64,000 nt of DNA from Fulvivirga ulvae (GCF_021389975.1 NZ_CP089981.1:62001-126000); one strand, 5' to 3'. Shown: positions 35,350 to 44,545, counted from the first letter of the stretch. Numbers and translations are program-made. Notes: a model not told the origin generated them from the sequence alone.

Positions 35350-36890
35350 AATTCTTAAAAGGTTTTGGTTTTGCCATAGTACTTGCCTTGTTCATCATGA
35401 GCTGTACCGAAGACCAGGAAGAGCCTGTAACCCTCTCCACAGTTAGCATTACAGCAACTATAGCTGAAGCCTCCGAAACAGGTACTGATGGAGAGATTAA
35501 TGTCAGGCTTAGCACTTCCCCGGGCATACCTACTCAGGTCAACCTTACCATTGGCGGCACGGCTACCAATGGCACTGATTACCAATTAATTGAGAACACA
35601 GTTACCATACCTGCCAATCAGCTTAGCGTAAGTATTCCCATCAAAGTGCTTACTGATGACCTGGATGAGGGCACAGAAACTGTAGTGGTAACCATTGAAA
35701 GCGTAGCCAATACCTCGATAAAAATCGGTGATGAAAACTCAGCTACTATTACTATTTCAGACCCGTCAGGATCATTGATTATCCTTAAACCGGAAGACGC
35801 AAGATCGTACATGGTAAATCCCAATGCAACAGACGAAACTGTGGCCCTCTTTTATAACCTGAAGACAATCTCTTTATCGCACTTCATTGTAGGGCAGCAA
35901 GATGCCTTTAATTCCTTTTACAATGACAATGGTGGAGATTCTGACATCAAGAAAACCACCGGCCAGGATCCCGGGTTGCTGGGTTCTGATTTCCTGTTTA
36001 TTACTGATGATCAAAATGATGAAACTTCCGGAAACTGGTTCTATCAGCAGGAACAAATCATCATTGCCGATGCAAAAGAAGCTTACAACAAAGGCATGGT
36101 CAATGCCTTCTCATGGCACTTTAGAGAGCCTTATGAAGGGAAGTCTTTCTACACGTCAGACATGACCACTTTTCAGAAGGAGAATGCCTTTAAGAGTATT
36201 TTACCCGGAGGTGAAAACCATGAATACTACAAGCAGAAGCTGGATAAAATAGCCAATGTTGCCAATTCCCTGATCGGAGATGACGGCAAGCTGATCCCTT
36301 TTATTTTCAGGCCTTTTCATGAGTTTGACCGCGACTGGTTCTGGTGGGGACAATCTTTCTGCACTCCTGAAGAGTTTATCGCTCTGTGGCGGTTTACCGT
36401 TGAGTATCTGCGGGACTCAAAAGGGGTTAACAACATGCTCTTTGCTTTCTCTCCGGACAACAGCATAACCTCAGCCAGTGACTACCTGGCCCGGTACCCC
36501 GGCGACAACTATGTAGATATACTGGCTATGGATAATTATAGTGATTTCTTCAACCTGAACGAAGCGGGCATGGAGGCTGCCAACAATAAGCTTCAGATCA
36601 TTTCCGCACTGGCCAATGAGCGCGTAAAAATAGCCGCCCTTTCAGAATCCGGGTATCAGGTTAAGGACGGGCAGGTTGAAGATATTTCAGGATTTTACTC
36701 AAACTATTTATACAATGCCCTGACTAAAAATAATGTAAAAATCGGCTTCATGATGTTTTGGTACAACGGATCGGACTACTATTACACTCCTGTACCAGGA
36801 CTCAATAGCACAGATGATTTCATAGATTTTGCCAACAAGCCTGCCTCCTGGCTGGCTGATGATTTACCCGATATGTATTCTTTACCCTAA
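35346..36890 (+). CDS. GH26 beta-mannanase with N-terminal Calx-beta domain
   Basis: The ATG at 35346 overlaps the previous stop by 4 bp and gives 514 residues. The lipobox is FIMSC with Cys20. Residues about 30-138 form a Calx-beta domain (VSITATIAEASETGTDGEIN, GTDYQL, DDLDEGTETVVVTIES), probably a calcium-binding spacer holding the enzyme off the membrane. The GH26 domain (about 150-514) has FIVGQQDAF, IPFIFRPFHEFDRDWFWWG with Glu326 and IAALSESGYQ with Glu434. It is the second mannanase of its family in the locus, likely with a different chain-length preference. Confidence 0.9.
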   Translation: MKFLKGFGFAIVLALFIMSCTEDQEEPVTLSTVSITATIAEASETGTDGEINVRLSTSPGIPTQVNLTIGGTATNGTDYQLIENTVTIPANQLSVSIPIKVLTDDLDEGTETVVVTIESVANTSIKIGDENSATITISDPSGSLIILKPEDARSYMVNPNATDETVALFYNLKTISLSHFIVGQQDAFNSFYNDNGGDSDIKKTTGQDPGLLGSDFLFITDDQNDETSGNWFYQQEQIIIADAKEAYNKGMVNAFSWHFREPYEGKSFYTSDMTTFQKENAFKSILPGGENHEYYKQKLDKIANVANSLIGDDGKLIPFIFRPFHEFDRDWFWWGQSFCTPEEFIALWRFTVEYLRDSKGVNNMLFAFSPDNSITSASDYLARYPGDNYVDILAMDNYSDFFNLNEAGMEAANNKLQIISALANERVKIAALSESGYQVKDGQVEDISGFYSNYLYNALTKNNVKIGFMMFWYNGSDYYYTPVPGLNSTDDFIDFANKPASWLADDLPDMYSLP

Positions 36891-36902
36891 CCCTACAGTA
36901 TA

Positions 36903-38228
36903 ATGAAGACTCTTAAGCTTATCCTCATACTCATTGGCACTCAACTGCTGTTTGCCTGTAAAGTTGCCCATGACTCACGTGTGGCCAGAAAAACACAAAT
37001 TGATCTCATTACTGTAAAAGACGGTATTTTTTACAAGGGAAGTATTCCCTATTATTTCGTAGGGGCCAATTACTGGTACGGCCCATTGATCGCCGCCGAT
37101 AATATTGGTGATCGCGACCGGCTGATTAAAGAGCTTGACCTGATGAAGGAATCAGGTATCGACAACCTGCGTATTTTGGTTGGGGCAGAAGGAGATGGAA
37201 AAGACTCCAGGGTCCATCCGGCTTTGCAATATAAACAAGGGGTATATAATGCAGATTTGCTGGATGGCCTGGACTTTTTGCTGATGCAAATGCGCAAGCG
37301 AAATATGTATGCCATCCTGTATATGAATAATAACTGGATCTGGTCCGGCGGGATGTCTCAATACCTGGAATGGAATGGGTATGGTGAAGTGCCTAACCCT
37401 TTTCTGGAGGAGTATACCTGGCCGCAATACATGAATTACACCAAACAATTCCATACCTGTGAGCCATGTATGGAGGCCTTTTACAAGCATGTAACCTTTA
37501 TCATGGGACGTACCAACTCCTATACTAACATCCCTTATACCCAGGACAACACCATTATGTCATGGCAGGTGGCCAATGAACCCAGGGTATTCAGCCCTGA
37601 TCATGAAGAGGCCTTTGCCAAATGGCTTAAAGCCACCGTTGCGCTAATAGAGTCACACGATTCTGTACACCTTATCTCTACCGGTGCTGAGGGCAAGGCG
37701 AGTTATCTTGATGATATCGATATGTATGAGCGGTTGCACACCAACCCGGATATAGATTACCTGACCATGCATATGTGGCCGAAAAACTGGGGCTGGTACG
37801 ACATCAATAATGAAGAAGAAACAACAAAGATCTCAATAGATAGAGCAAATGCTTATCTGAACGAACATATTGCCATTGCTCAAAAGCTAAACAAGCCCAT
37901 AGTAATGTCAGAGTTTGGGTTTCCAAGAGCGAAAGAAAGCCTTTCTCCCGAAGCTTCTATAGAAAACAGAAATACCTTCTATAGTGCCATTATAAAACGC
38001 GTGCAGGAAAGCGAAAATGAACAGGGCGAGCTTAGCGGGTTAAACTTCTGGGGTTTTGCAGGATATGGCAAAGCTCACGAGGACCATAACGGAAAATGGA
38101 AGCATGGAGATGATTTCCTGGCAGACCCGCCTCAGGAACCTCAGGGTTTAAATTCTGTATTTGCTTCGGATTCTGCCACACTGGAAATGATTAAAAAAGC
38201 GAATAAATCATTATCCGGTAAGAAGTAA
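36903..38228 (+). CDS. GH5_7 endo-beta-1,4-mannanase lipoprotein
   Basis: The product has 441 residues with lipobox LLFAC (Cys19). The sequence has YFVGANYWYGPLIA, NLRILVGAEGDG, YLEWNGYGEVPNPFLE, MSWQVANEPRVF with acid/base Glu226, YLTMHMWPKNWGWYD and IVMSEFGFPR with nucleophile Glu337. This is characteristic of GH5 subfamily 7, whose members are mannanases. It is the last gene of the six-gene operon, 12 bp after the Calx-beta GH26. Confidence 0.9.
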   Translation: MKTLKLILILIGTQLLFACKVAHDSRVARKTQIDLITVKDGIFYKGSIPYYFVGANYWYGPLIAADNIGDRDRLIKELDLMKESGIDNLRILVGAEGDGKDSRVHPALQYKQGVYNADLLDGLDFLLMQMRKRNMYAILYMNNNWIWSGGMSQYLEWNGYGEVPNPFLEEYTWPQYMNYTKQFHTCEPCMEAFYKHVTFIMGRTNSYTNIPYTQDNTIMSWQVANEPRVFSPDHEEAFAKWLKATVALIESHDSVHLISTGAEGKASYLDDIDMYERLHTNPDIDYLTMHMWPKNWGWYDINNEEETTKISIDRANAYLNEHIAIAQKLNKPIVMSEFGFPRAKESLSPEASIENRNTFYSAIIKRVQESENEQGELSGLNFWGFAGYGKAHEDHNGKWKHGDDFLADPPQEPQGLNSVFASDSATLEMIKKANKSLSGKK

Positions 38229-38251
38229 GATAATTGATCATTATAACAGGC

Positions 38252-38629
38252 TTACACCTTAACTACGAAAGATTTCAATTCAATCAATATCCTTGAGCCT
38301 GCACTTCGAAATTTATATATATCGCAAAATGCATATGTGACATCTTCCATTACCATAAAACCATTGGCGGTCCCTTCTTTCCCGTGAGTAACGATTGAGT
38401 CAATTATCAACTCCTCAGGTCGCGGATATTCCAACATCTTGTCTATTTCTTTCTTAAAGGCTGCCTCGCCGTTTACTTCAAAGTCTCCGTAGACGCACCA
38501 TTTGATATTTTCATCCACGTGATCCAGAATGAAAGCAGCATTTCCCTTGGCAAACGCAATGTTGAAATCGCGAATGAAAGTTTTTTTAGGAGAATTTCCA
38601 CAATCTGGTGCTATTGTAATTTTAGTCAT
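38252..38629 (-). CDS. NTF2/SnoaL-like protein
   Basis: The ATG at 38629 gives 125 residues; frames extending to 38755 lack a good start. The alpha+beta pattern is typical of the NTF2-like superfamily: FIRDFNIAFAKGNAAFILDH followed by VDENIKWCVYGDFEVNGEAA and a beta sheet ending SRILIELKSFVVKV. Catalytic role unknown; such proteins may be ester cyclase-like or detoxifying. It ends 23 bp from the convergent GH5_7 gene and is not part of the mannan locus. Confidence 0.7.
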   Translation of the reverse strand: MTKITIAPDCGNSPKKTFIRDFNIAFAKGNAAFILDHVDENIKWCVYGDFEVNGEAAFKKEIDKMLEYPRPEELIIDSIVTHGKEGTANGFMVMEDVTYAFCDIYKFRSAGSRILIELKSFVVKV

Positions 38630-38789
38630 AATCTCTATTTTCAGCCTTAGTGGCGCCCACAATACAGAATGTACTGTCAGGTTCATTTCCACCATTTGAT
38701 TTTTAAACAAAATAGACCAATTTTTCTTTTCCACACGAAGTCCCTTTGCGGACATTTAACAGGCTGATTGCGACAAAAGAATATTGTCA
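38630..38789. other. Intergenic region upstream of the NTF2-like gene
   Basis: No gene is seen. A minus-strand frame at 38683-38928 has no family-like features. The promoter of the NTF2-like gene should be here. Together with copy C of the composite repeat it forms a 670-bp gene-free stretch. Confidence 0.4.
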
Positions 38790-39105
38790 CTTCGCAGCAT
38801 ATGACCTCCCCCTGCACTGAACAGTGGATTTGAATGGCCGGAATGCCCTCGCCGACACCGAGGTGGAGTTTTTTCTTTGCTGTTACTTCAGTTTCTTTAT
38901 TTATGACACTCGAAAACGAATAGAACAAACCGTCCCCAAACTCGTCATTCCTGAATTTTCGTATATGCGTGTGATTTATGGGAGTGCAATGAAAATATCA
39001 GGAATCTCCTTGACCTGGGGTAGTGGCTAAACCTCTTGCAGCACATTTAATCAGGGGACCCCAAATCTTCGCTACGCTGCGTTTGGAATGACCTAGTAGG
39101 GACGA
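38790..39105 (+). repeat. Dispersed composite hairpin repeat, copy C
   Basis: Diverged segments occur in the same order as copy A: GCATATGACCTCCCCCTGC, ATGGCCGGAATGCCCTCGCC, TTACTTCAGTTTCTTTAT, CTCGTCATTCCTGAATTTTC, ATGAAAATATCAGGAATCTC, and finally CCAAATCTTCGCTACGCTGC with GTTTGGAATGACC (hairpin CCAAA/TTTGG at 39061-39090). The TTCCAAA hairpin lies at the opposite end from that in copy A, so these repeats are mosaics. Confidence 0.65.
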
Positions 39106-39146
39106 CTCTGCGGTGCTTTTGTGGTATATATCTGTTATTATTTTCT

Positions 39147-39175
39147 GGCGGATGTCTCTCGAAGAGGACTCCTCG
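39147..39175 (-). repeat. REP hairpin, decayed copy
   Basis: The plus strand reads GGCGGATGTCTCTCGAAGAG followed by GACTCCTCGG, a variant of the REP unit with one arm mutated (CCTCGG for CCGCG). From 39195 onward a further repeat piece (GTCTGGTTCAGCAAGTGCTC, GGGACTCCAGATGTTTTCTC) matches the left end of copy B. Confidence 0.6.
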
Positions 39176-39300
39176 GCAATTTTAGCGTGCACTACATTAT
39201 ACAGGTCTGGTTCAGCAAGTGCTCTTAAGTTCGGGACTCCAGATGTTTTCTCAGTTACTCTATGAAAGTCCGGAATAACAGGCCAAATATTCAGCCTCCC

Positions 39301-39837
39301 CTACAATGCCAGCCGAAAACCAAAAACCTCCAGGCCTTCCTGGTTAAAATCCAAATCTTCAGATCTTTTGAAGCCTGATTTTTCGTACATCTGCCAGGCA
39401 GTTTGCATAGCCTTTGTCGTATGGATAACCACTTGTTGCCGGTTTGTCTCCCTGGCCTTATCAATACATGCCTGCACCAGTAGTTTGCCTATCCCCTGCC
39501 TTCTGGCTAAAGGACTAACGGCCAACAACCTAAAGCCTGCCGCATCTTTCTCTTTGGTAGCTGTACCCCCGGAACCATAATATTGCATATCTCCAAAGTA
39601 AACTACTGCACCTAGTATAATCCCTTTTGAAGAAACAGCCACGATAAGTTCGGTCTCAGGCTTGGCTGTCAGATCGCCCACATTGGCCAGCAGGTTGTAA
39701 TACCGTGGACGCTCCGAGGGTTTTGGGAAACCTTCAAGGCCGGAATAAACCTCCACCATTAACTGACCAATTTCGGCATATTCATTTGGGTATGCCCCTC
39801 TCACGGTAGGCCCGACACTTACAATTTCACTTTCCAT
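39301..39837 (-). CDS. GNAT-family N-acetyltransferase
   Basis: The product has 178 residues. The acetyl-CoA-binding motif A is clear: FRLLAVSPLARRQGIGKLLV, the Q/RxxGxG/A signature, followed by QACIDKARETNRQQVVIHTT and AWQMYEKSGFKRSEDLDF. The substrate is unknown. It overlaps the upstream MarR gene by 11 bp and so is co-transcribed and probably under its control. Confidence 0.88.
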   Translation of the reverse strand: MESEIVSVGPTVRGAYPNEYAEIGQLMVEVYSGLEGFPKPSERPRYYNLLANVGDLTAKPETELIVAVSSKGIILGAVVYFGDMQYYGSGGTATKEKDAAGFRLLAVSPLARRQGIGKLLVQACIDKARETNRQQVVIHTTKAMQTAWQMYEKSGFKRSEDLDFNQEGLEVFGFRLAL

Positions 39838-40324
39838 ATCTGCTCTGTTTTTTAATGATCACACGTTCGTGAAGGGGCTTTTTCTCTAATTCTGCATCTA
39901 TCCTTTCCAGAATGGCAATTATCTCCGGATGACCTGTGGTAAGCACATCCCGGAGCGCCGTGGATATCTGCTCCCAAACCGGATTAAGCTTATCAAGAAG
40001 CTTCCGGCCTGCTTTGGTCAGTGAAACCAGCTTGGAGCGCTTGTCGTCAGGATTGGTTTTTATTTGAGCCAGACCTTCCTTTTCAAGCTCCTTCACAATG
40101 TTTTTCACCGTTATATGCGAAAAAGCAATCTGGTCGGTAATCTCCATAATGGTTTGAGGCTCCCCAGCCCTGGAAAGCACGTAATAAACCGGAAACCAAC
40201 TGGATTTAAAGCCCAGGTCGGAATTTTTATAAATGGTATCGCCACTAATCTGCAGCTTCTCATAAACCCTTCTGAATCGCGAACCTCCCGAAAGGAACCC
40301 TAACTTTTCAATGATGTCTGCCAT
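39827..40324 (-). CDS. MarR-family transcriptional regulator
   Basis: The product has 165 residues. The winged helix shows the MarR pattern: PQTIMEITDQIAFSHITVKN, IVKELEKEGLAQIKTNPDDK, RSKLVSLTKAGRKLLDKL (the D-x-R-x-x-x-x-x-L-T wing). It probably represses its own operon with the GNAT gene: a perfect inverted repeat sits 6 bp upstream of its start. The ligand is unknown. Confidence 0.9.
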   Translation of the reverse strand: MADIIEKLGFLSGGSRFRRVYEKLQISGDTIYKNSDLGFKSSWFPVYYVLSRAGEPQTIMEITDQIAFSHITVKNIVKELEKEGLAQIKTNPDDKRSKLVSLTKAGRKLLDKLNPVWEQISTALRDVLTTGHPEIIAILERIDAELEKKPLHERVIIKKQSRYGK

Positions 40325-40330
40325 ACTGTT

Positions 40331-40370
40331 TATGAAAGTAGTTTTGTAAAATTATAAAACTACTTTCATA
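40331..40370. promoter_or_regulatory. Operator palindrome of the MarR gene
   Basis: TATGAAAGTAGTTTT (40331-40345) and AAAACTACTTTCATA (40356-40370) are perfect 15-bp inverted arms over a 10-bp AT-rich spacer. The position directly upstream of the MarR ATG suggests autoregulation. Confidence 0.75.
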
Positions 40371-40414
40371 TTTACAAGAGCGAGAAACAGGATGTTTGGC
40401 TTGGATTACATACT

Positions 40415-41080
40415 TTATTCTTTTATTCTTCCAAACGAGATCGGTACGATCATCCTTGACTGAACCTTAACCCCACTTTGTGTCGCAGGAATAAATTTAT
40501 AATTGATGGCTTTCAACACTCTGAGTGCCTCGGCATCTGCAACTTCATGAAGCCCTTTAACCAACTCCCCATTAGTCATATTACCAAGGGTATCTATCAT
40601 AAACTGAACATAAACTTTATCCTCCATATGTAATCGCTTGGGATAACGGATTTCGCTGGCAATTGCTTCATAAAATTTCTCATGCCCTCCCTCAGGAAGG
40701 GGCATGGTTTCCACCACCATTCCAAAAACCACAGGCTCATAACCAGTTTCTTCTACCGGTATTTCTTCAATTTCTGATATTTCCTGAGCACTAACCTGTA
40801 CAACAGAAGCTGCTATGGCCGTAACGCTTACCGCTAAGTATTTCAGAAGCGGTTTGCTTAACTGTGAGCGCCTGAATATACCACATACGGGAGTGTTCGA
40901 TGCTTTGAGGGATTTTAACAGTTCCTCTTCTGAAGAAGTGGTAAAGTCAAGTACCTTATGTCGGCATTTCTCGCAAAAATAGTCTCTGCCACATGAATTT
41001 AAGGATTCCCTGCTTTCCGGACAGTTAAATGCCAGGGTGATGTTCTTGATATCGACCATAGAGTTAAGATTTAAAGTCAT
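40415..41080 (-). CDS. TonB C-terminal-like protein with N-terminal Cys4 motif
   Basis: The product has 221 residues. The N-terminus has CPESRESLNSCGRDYFCEKC, four Cys spaced like a zinc ribbon. A hydrophobic helix follows (LLKYLAVSVTAIAASVVQVS). The last 90 residues are a TonB C-terminal-like domain (VYVQFMIDTLGNMTNGELVK, ADAEALRVLKAI, KFIPATQSGVKVQSRMIVPI). This build of a cytoplasmic Cys domain, one membrane span and a periplasmic TonB-like domain recurs in Cytophagales. The role in TonB-type energy coupling is inferred. It is monocistronic. Confidence 0.75.
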   Translation of the reverse strand: MTLNLNSMVDIKNITLAFNCPESRESLNSCGRDYFCEKCRHKVLDFTTSSEEELLKSLKASNTPVCGIFRRSQLSKPLLKYLAVSVTAIAASVVQVSAQEISEIEEIPVEETGYEPVVFGMVVETMPLPEGGHEKFYEAIASEIRYPKRLHMEDKVYVQFMIDTLGNMTNGELVKGLHEVADAEALRVLKAINYKFIPATQSGVKVQSRMIVPISFGRIKE

Positions 41081-41212
41081 AATTCCGATGCATCCTGAAA
41101 GTCACATACTAAGATTTTTTCTATAGCGTTTAAAAATCGATTAAATACAAATTAATTTTATTATAATATTATTATTGGTTAATTTCGCATTTTTGGTGAT
41201 TATGAAATTTGT

Positions 41213-42898
41213 ATGCAAAAACTAAATTTGAAAGGTCTGCTAACCCTTATGGCAGTGCTGCTGCTAAATCTCGCTCAAGCGCAGAGCGACACTCTTTTAA
41301 CTACCTTATCAGAGGAGTTGGAAAGGGAATTTGAAGTCCTCTCCAAAGCCGAATACCCTGTTTATTACATGGATTACCGTGCTGATGATGAAAGTACACT
41401 TTCCATAAGTGCAAGTTTTGGCAGCTTAATGAGCTCAACTGTCTACCGATCGCGAAATTGCCAGCCTACTTTAAGAGTTGGTGATTATACCCTTGACAAT
41501 ACTCATGAATCGAACAGCTATTTTGGGTATGGAGGGACACATGCCCAACCCATCCCTCTGAATAACGAGCCAAATGCCATTAAACAAGTGCTTTGGCGTC
41601 TCACGGGTATAGCCTACAACATGGCAAAAAACCGGTATAAACATGTACAAAGCCAGGAAAGAAAAGATAGTATAAACGATTTTTCAAGAGAACAACCTGT
41701 TACTTTTTATGAACCTGAGGACACCGAAAAAGTGGAGGAAACAAAATGGGAACATATTGCGAAAAGGCTTTCCTCGACTTTCATTGGTGAACCGGATATT
41801 ATCTCAGGTAATGTATATATTGATTATTCAAAAGTAAGAAAATACTTTATCAGCAGTGAGGGGACTTCGGTTGTTCAGAACTCCAAACTGATCCAGATAC
41901 ATGTGGTTACTCAAATGGTGAATGACGACCAGGAGGTGGTCGATCTCTACAAGTCCTTTTCAGCTATGTCTGAAGAGAAAATACCTGCCCTGGATGAAAT
42001 GGTCAAAGAAACGCAAGACCTCATAACTACACTCAAAGCGTTGAAAACCGCTCCATATGCAGAACCATATACAGGTCCGGCGATTTTACACCCCAGAGCT
42101 TCCGCTGTATTCTTTCATGAAATTTTCGGGCATAGAATTGAAGGACACCGTTTGAAGAATGAAGAGGACGGACAAACTTTTAAAGAAAAAATTGGCGACC
42201 GGATTCTTCCTGAGCTCATCAACATATATGCTGACCCTACGCTATCCGGCTATGAAGGAACCGACCTGAATGGCTTTTATAAGTATGACGACCAGGGCTT
42301 GGAAGGCCGTAAAGTATCTGTTGTAGAAAATGGGGTGCTGAAAAACTTCCTGATGTCCAGAACGCCTATTGAAAACTTTGACATTTCCAATGGACACGGA
42401 CGGTCTCAAATAGGCACATCTCCTGTAGCCCGACAATCTAACCTGATTGTAGAAACACAAACGGGACTGACAGACGATGAATTACGTGCTCAGCTTATCA
42501 AGGAATGTAAAGCACAAGGCAAGGCTTATGGCTATTACTTTGAGGATGTTACGGGTGGGTTTACTCAAACTTCCAGGCATACCCCAAATGCTTTTAATAT
42601 CATGCCTACTCTGGTATATCGTATTTATGCCGATGGAAGGCCGGACGAACTGGTTAAAGGTGTAGACCTGATCGGTACACCTCTGGCTATGTTTGCCGAG
42701 GTAATGGCCACGGGCAAATCCAATGGCGTTTTTAATGGCATATGTGGTGCCGAATCGGGCAGTATACCGGTAAGTGCCGTGGCTCCAAGCATACTGGTGA
42801 GAAGAATCGAAACTCAAAAGAAGCCCGTCAACAATATTAAATCAGAAAAGCCCATTCTTCAAAATCCTCAACTTCAACAATTATCTGACGAAAAATGA
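41213..42898 (+). CDS. Exported TldD-family metalloprotease, catalytic subunit
   Basis: The product has 561 residues with a signal peptide (MQKLNLKGLLTLMAVLLLNL, cleaved after AQA). The TldD/PmbA zinc motif is intact: AVFFHEIFGHRIEGHRLKNE, with HEIFGH at about residues 302-307, and GRKVSVVENGVLKNFLMSR and GGFTQTSRHTPNAFN further on. Bacterial TldD/TldE normally are cytoplasmic and process RiPPs such as microcin B17 and unfolded peptides. This member is exported. It overlaps the next gene by 4 bp (ATGA). Confidence 0.88.
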   Translation: MQKLNLKGLLTLMAVLLLNLAQAQSDTLLTTLSEELEREFEVLSKAEYPVYYMDYRADDESTLSISASFGSLMSSTVYRSRNCQPTLRVGDYTLDNTHESNSYFGYGGTHAQPIPLNNEPNAIKQVLWRLTGIAYNMAKNRYKHVQSQERKDSINDFSREQPVTFYEPEDTEKVEETKWEHIAKRLSSTFIGEPDIISGNVYIDYSKVRKYFISSEGTSVVQNSKLIQIHVVTQMVNDDQEVVDLYKSFSAMSEEKIPALDEMVKETQDLITTLKALKTAPYAEPYTGPAILHPRASAVFFHEIFGHRIEGHRLKNEEDGQTFKEKIGDRILPELINIYADPTLSGYEGTDLNGFYKYDDQGLEGRKVSVVENGVLKNFLMSRTPIENFDISNGHGRSQIGTSPVARQSNLIVETQTGLTDDELRAQLIKECKAQGKAYGYYFEDVTGGFTQTSRHTPNAFNIMPTLVYRIYADGRPDELVKGVDLIGTPLAMFAEVMATGKSNGVFNGICGAESGSIPVSAVAPSILVRRIETQKKPVNNIKSEKPILQNPQLQQLSDEK

Positions 42899-44538
42899 AA
42901 AAGTACTGTCTGTCACTTCTGATCTCTGCTATATGTTTCTGCAACCTTTCCGCCCAGCAGATAGATACCATTAAGCAGGCTATGAAAGATGAGCTTACAA
43001 GAAGCATCAATGAGTTATCCCACGCAGAATATGAAAAACCATTTTATATTGGCTATACTATTGAAGATACTCAAAGAATAACCATACAAGCCTCTTTAGG
43101 AGGAATACTTAATTCAAACAAAGAGCATTACAGATCTCTCAACACACGTGTTCTGGTAGGAGATTATGATTTTAATGATGAAAGCCTGCAACAATCAACC
43201 GTAGAGCCTTACTATACTTTAGCAGATATGAACATACCGGTTGAAAATGACTATTACGGTATTAGAAGATCTCTTTGGTCTGTTACCGATAAAGTCTATA
43301 AAACTGCAGGTGAAGTATTTGAAGAGCATAAAAAAAACAGGACAAAGGAAGAGGGTAAATCCGAAAAGACTCCGCTCCTGAAGTTTTACAAGCATGAACC
43401 TGTCCGTATTCATTCTACTTCTACTGTGGAACCTATCGATAAAGAGCTACTGGAAAATGAAATGAGAAAGATATCATCTCTATTTTTAGATTATCCAGAT
43501 ATGAGCGTTTCCAATGTTGTATTCAACGGAGCGAAAGGGGCTACCTATTTTATGAATACGGAAGGCTCTGATGTTTATATGGAAACAAATATCGCATCAC
43601 TAATTATTTCCGCTGCGTTTCAAAATGAAGACGGTAGCTATGTTTTTGATCAGTATCGGTACATTAATGAAGATGCGTCAAAAATATTTAAAGAGACTGA
43701 TTTTCGTAAGGAAGTAGCTGACATTTACAAGGACTTGAGTGCACAAAAGTCAGCGAAACAATTCGAAGATAGCTACGAGGGGCCTGTCATTTTTATTGAT
43801 GACGCCGTACCCCATTTATTTGGTCACATAATCAATCAGTTTCGTCCGGAACCTCCTGGAAGTGAGGATGATGGATACAATTTTGTACCACAATTTTCAT
43901 TGGAGTCGAAGCTGAATAAAAAGATATTCTCGGAGTCTCTGTCCATCACGTTAACACCTTCGATGACCATGTATAATGATCAGCCCTTACCCGGCTCTTA
44001 CCTTATCGATGATGAAGGGGTTGTGCCTCATGAAAAAATAGTATTGGTCGAGGATGGCATTGTCAATAATTTAATGGTAGGTCGAAACTATTATAAGAAG
44101 GACCTAACCCCTAATGGTACAGGTTCAGGCCCCGGCGTAGTACATATCAATATCAGCCAAAAGGAGAAGAACCTTAAATCCCTGAAGAAGAAAATGCTGA
44201 AAATTGCAGAAAAGGAGGGCCTGAAATATGGATTAATGATTTCAAAAATTAACAATGAGCAACTCAAAGTTTATAAAATCCACAAAGATGGACGTGAAGA
44301 GTTGTACAGGGGCGCTTTTATCAGGGATATCGACAAAAAAACACTTCGAAAAATAGAGGGTGCCGTTGGTGAAGGAGAAATACACAATTTTATGGGAAGC
44401 CCGGGGAGCGCAACATATATCTCACCCAAGGCTGTTTTGATAAGCGATGTAGAGGTTGACCCAAGCCATCAGTCACAATTTAAAATGGATCCTCCTTTGG
44501 TGGAAAGCCCACTTAAAGCTATTCAACTTAAAGAATAA
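42895..44538 (+). CDS. Exported TldD/TldE paralogue lacking the zinc motif
   Basis: The product has 547 residues with a signal peptide (MKKYCLSLLISAICFCNLSA). It aligns along its whole length with the preceding protein (shared EKPFYIGYTIEDTQRITIQA-type start, HEKIVLVEDGIVNNLMVGR). At the active-site position it reads AVPHLFGHIINQ, so HE is lost. This matches the TldD/TldE principle, where TldE is the inactive partner in a heterodimer. The 4-bp overlap supports equal production. Substrate unknown. Confidence 0.82.
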   Translation: MKKYCLSLLISAICFCNLSAQQIDTIKQAMKDELTRSINELSHAEYEKPFYIGYTIEDTQRITIQASLGGILNSNKEHYRSLNTRVLVGDYDFNDESLQQSTVEPYYTLADMNIPVENDYYGIRRSLWSVTDKVYKTAGEVFEEHKKNRTKEEGKSEKTPLLKFYKHEPVRIHSTSTVEPIDKELLENEMRKISSLFLDYPDMSVSNVVFNGAKGATYFMNTEGSDVYMETNIASLIISAAFQNEDGSYVFDQYRYINEDASKIFKETDFRKEVADIYKDLSAQKSAKQFEDSYEGPVIFIDDAVPHLFGHIINQFRPEPPGSEDDGYNFVPQFSLESKLNKKIFSESLSITLTPSMTMYNDQPLPGSYLIDDEGVVPHEKIVLVEDGIVNNLMVGRNYYKKDLTPNGTGSGPGVVHINISQKEKNLKSLKKKMLKIAEKEGLKYGLMISKINNEQLKVYKIHKDGREELYRGAFIRDIDKKTLRKIEGAVGEGEIHNFMGSPGSATYISPKAVLISDVEVDPSHQSQFKMDPPLVESPLKAIQLKE

Positions 44539-44545
44539 CTTATAT

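Noticed and set aside
38683..38928. Minus frame of 81 codons
   Set aside because: It overlaps the composite repeat and the region upstream of the NTF2-like start; the sequence is not protein-like.
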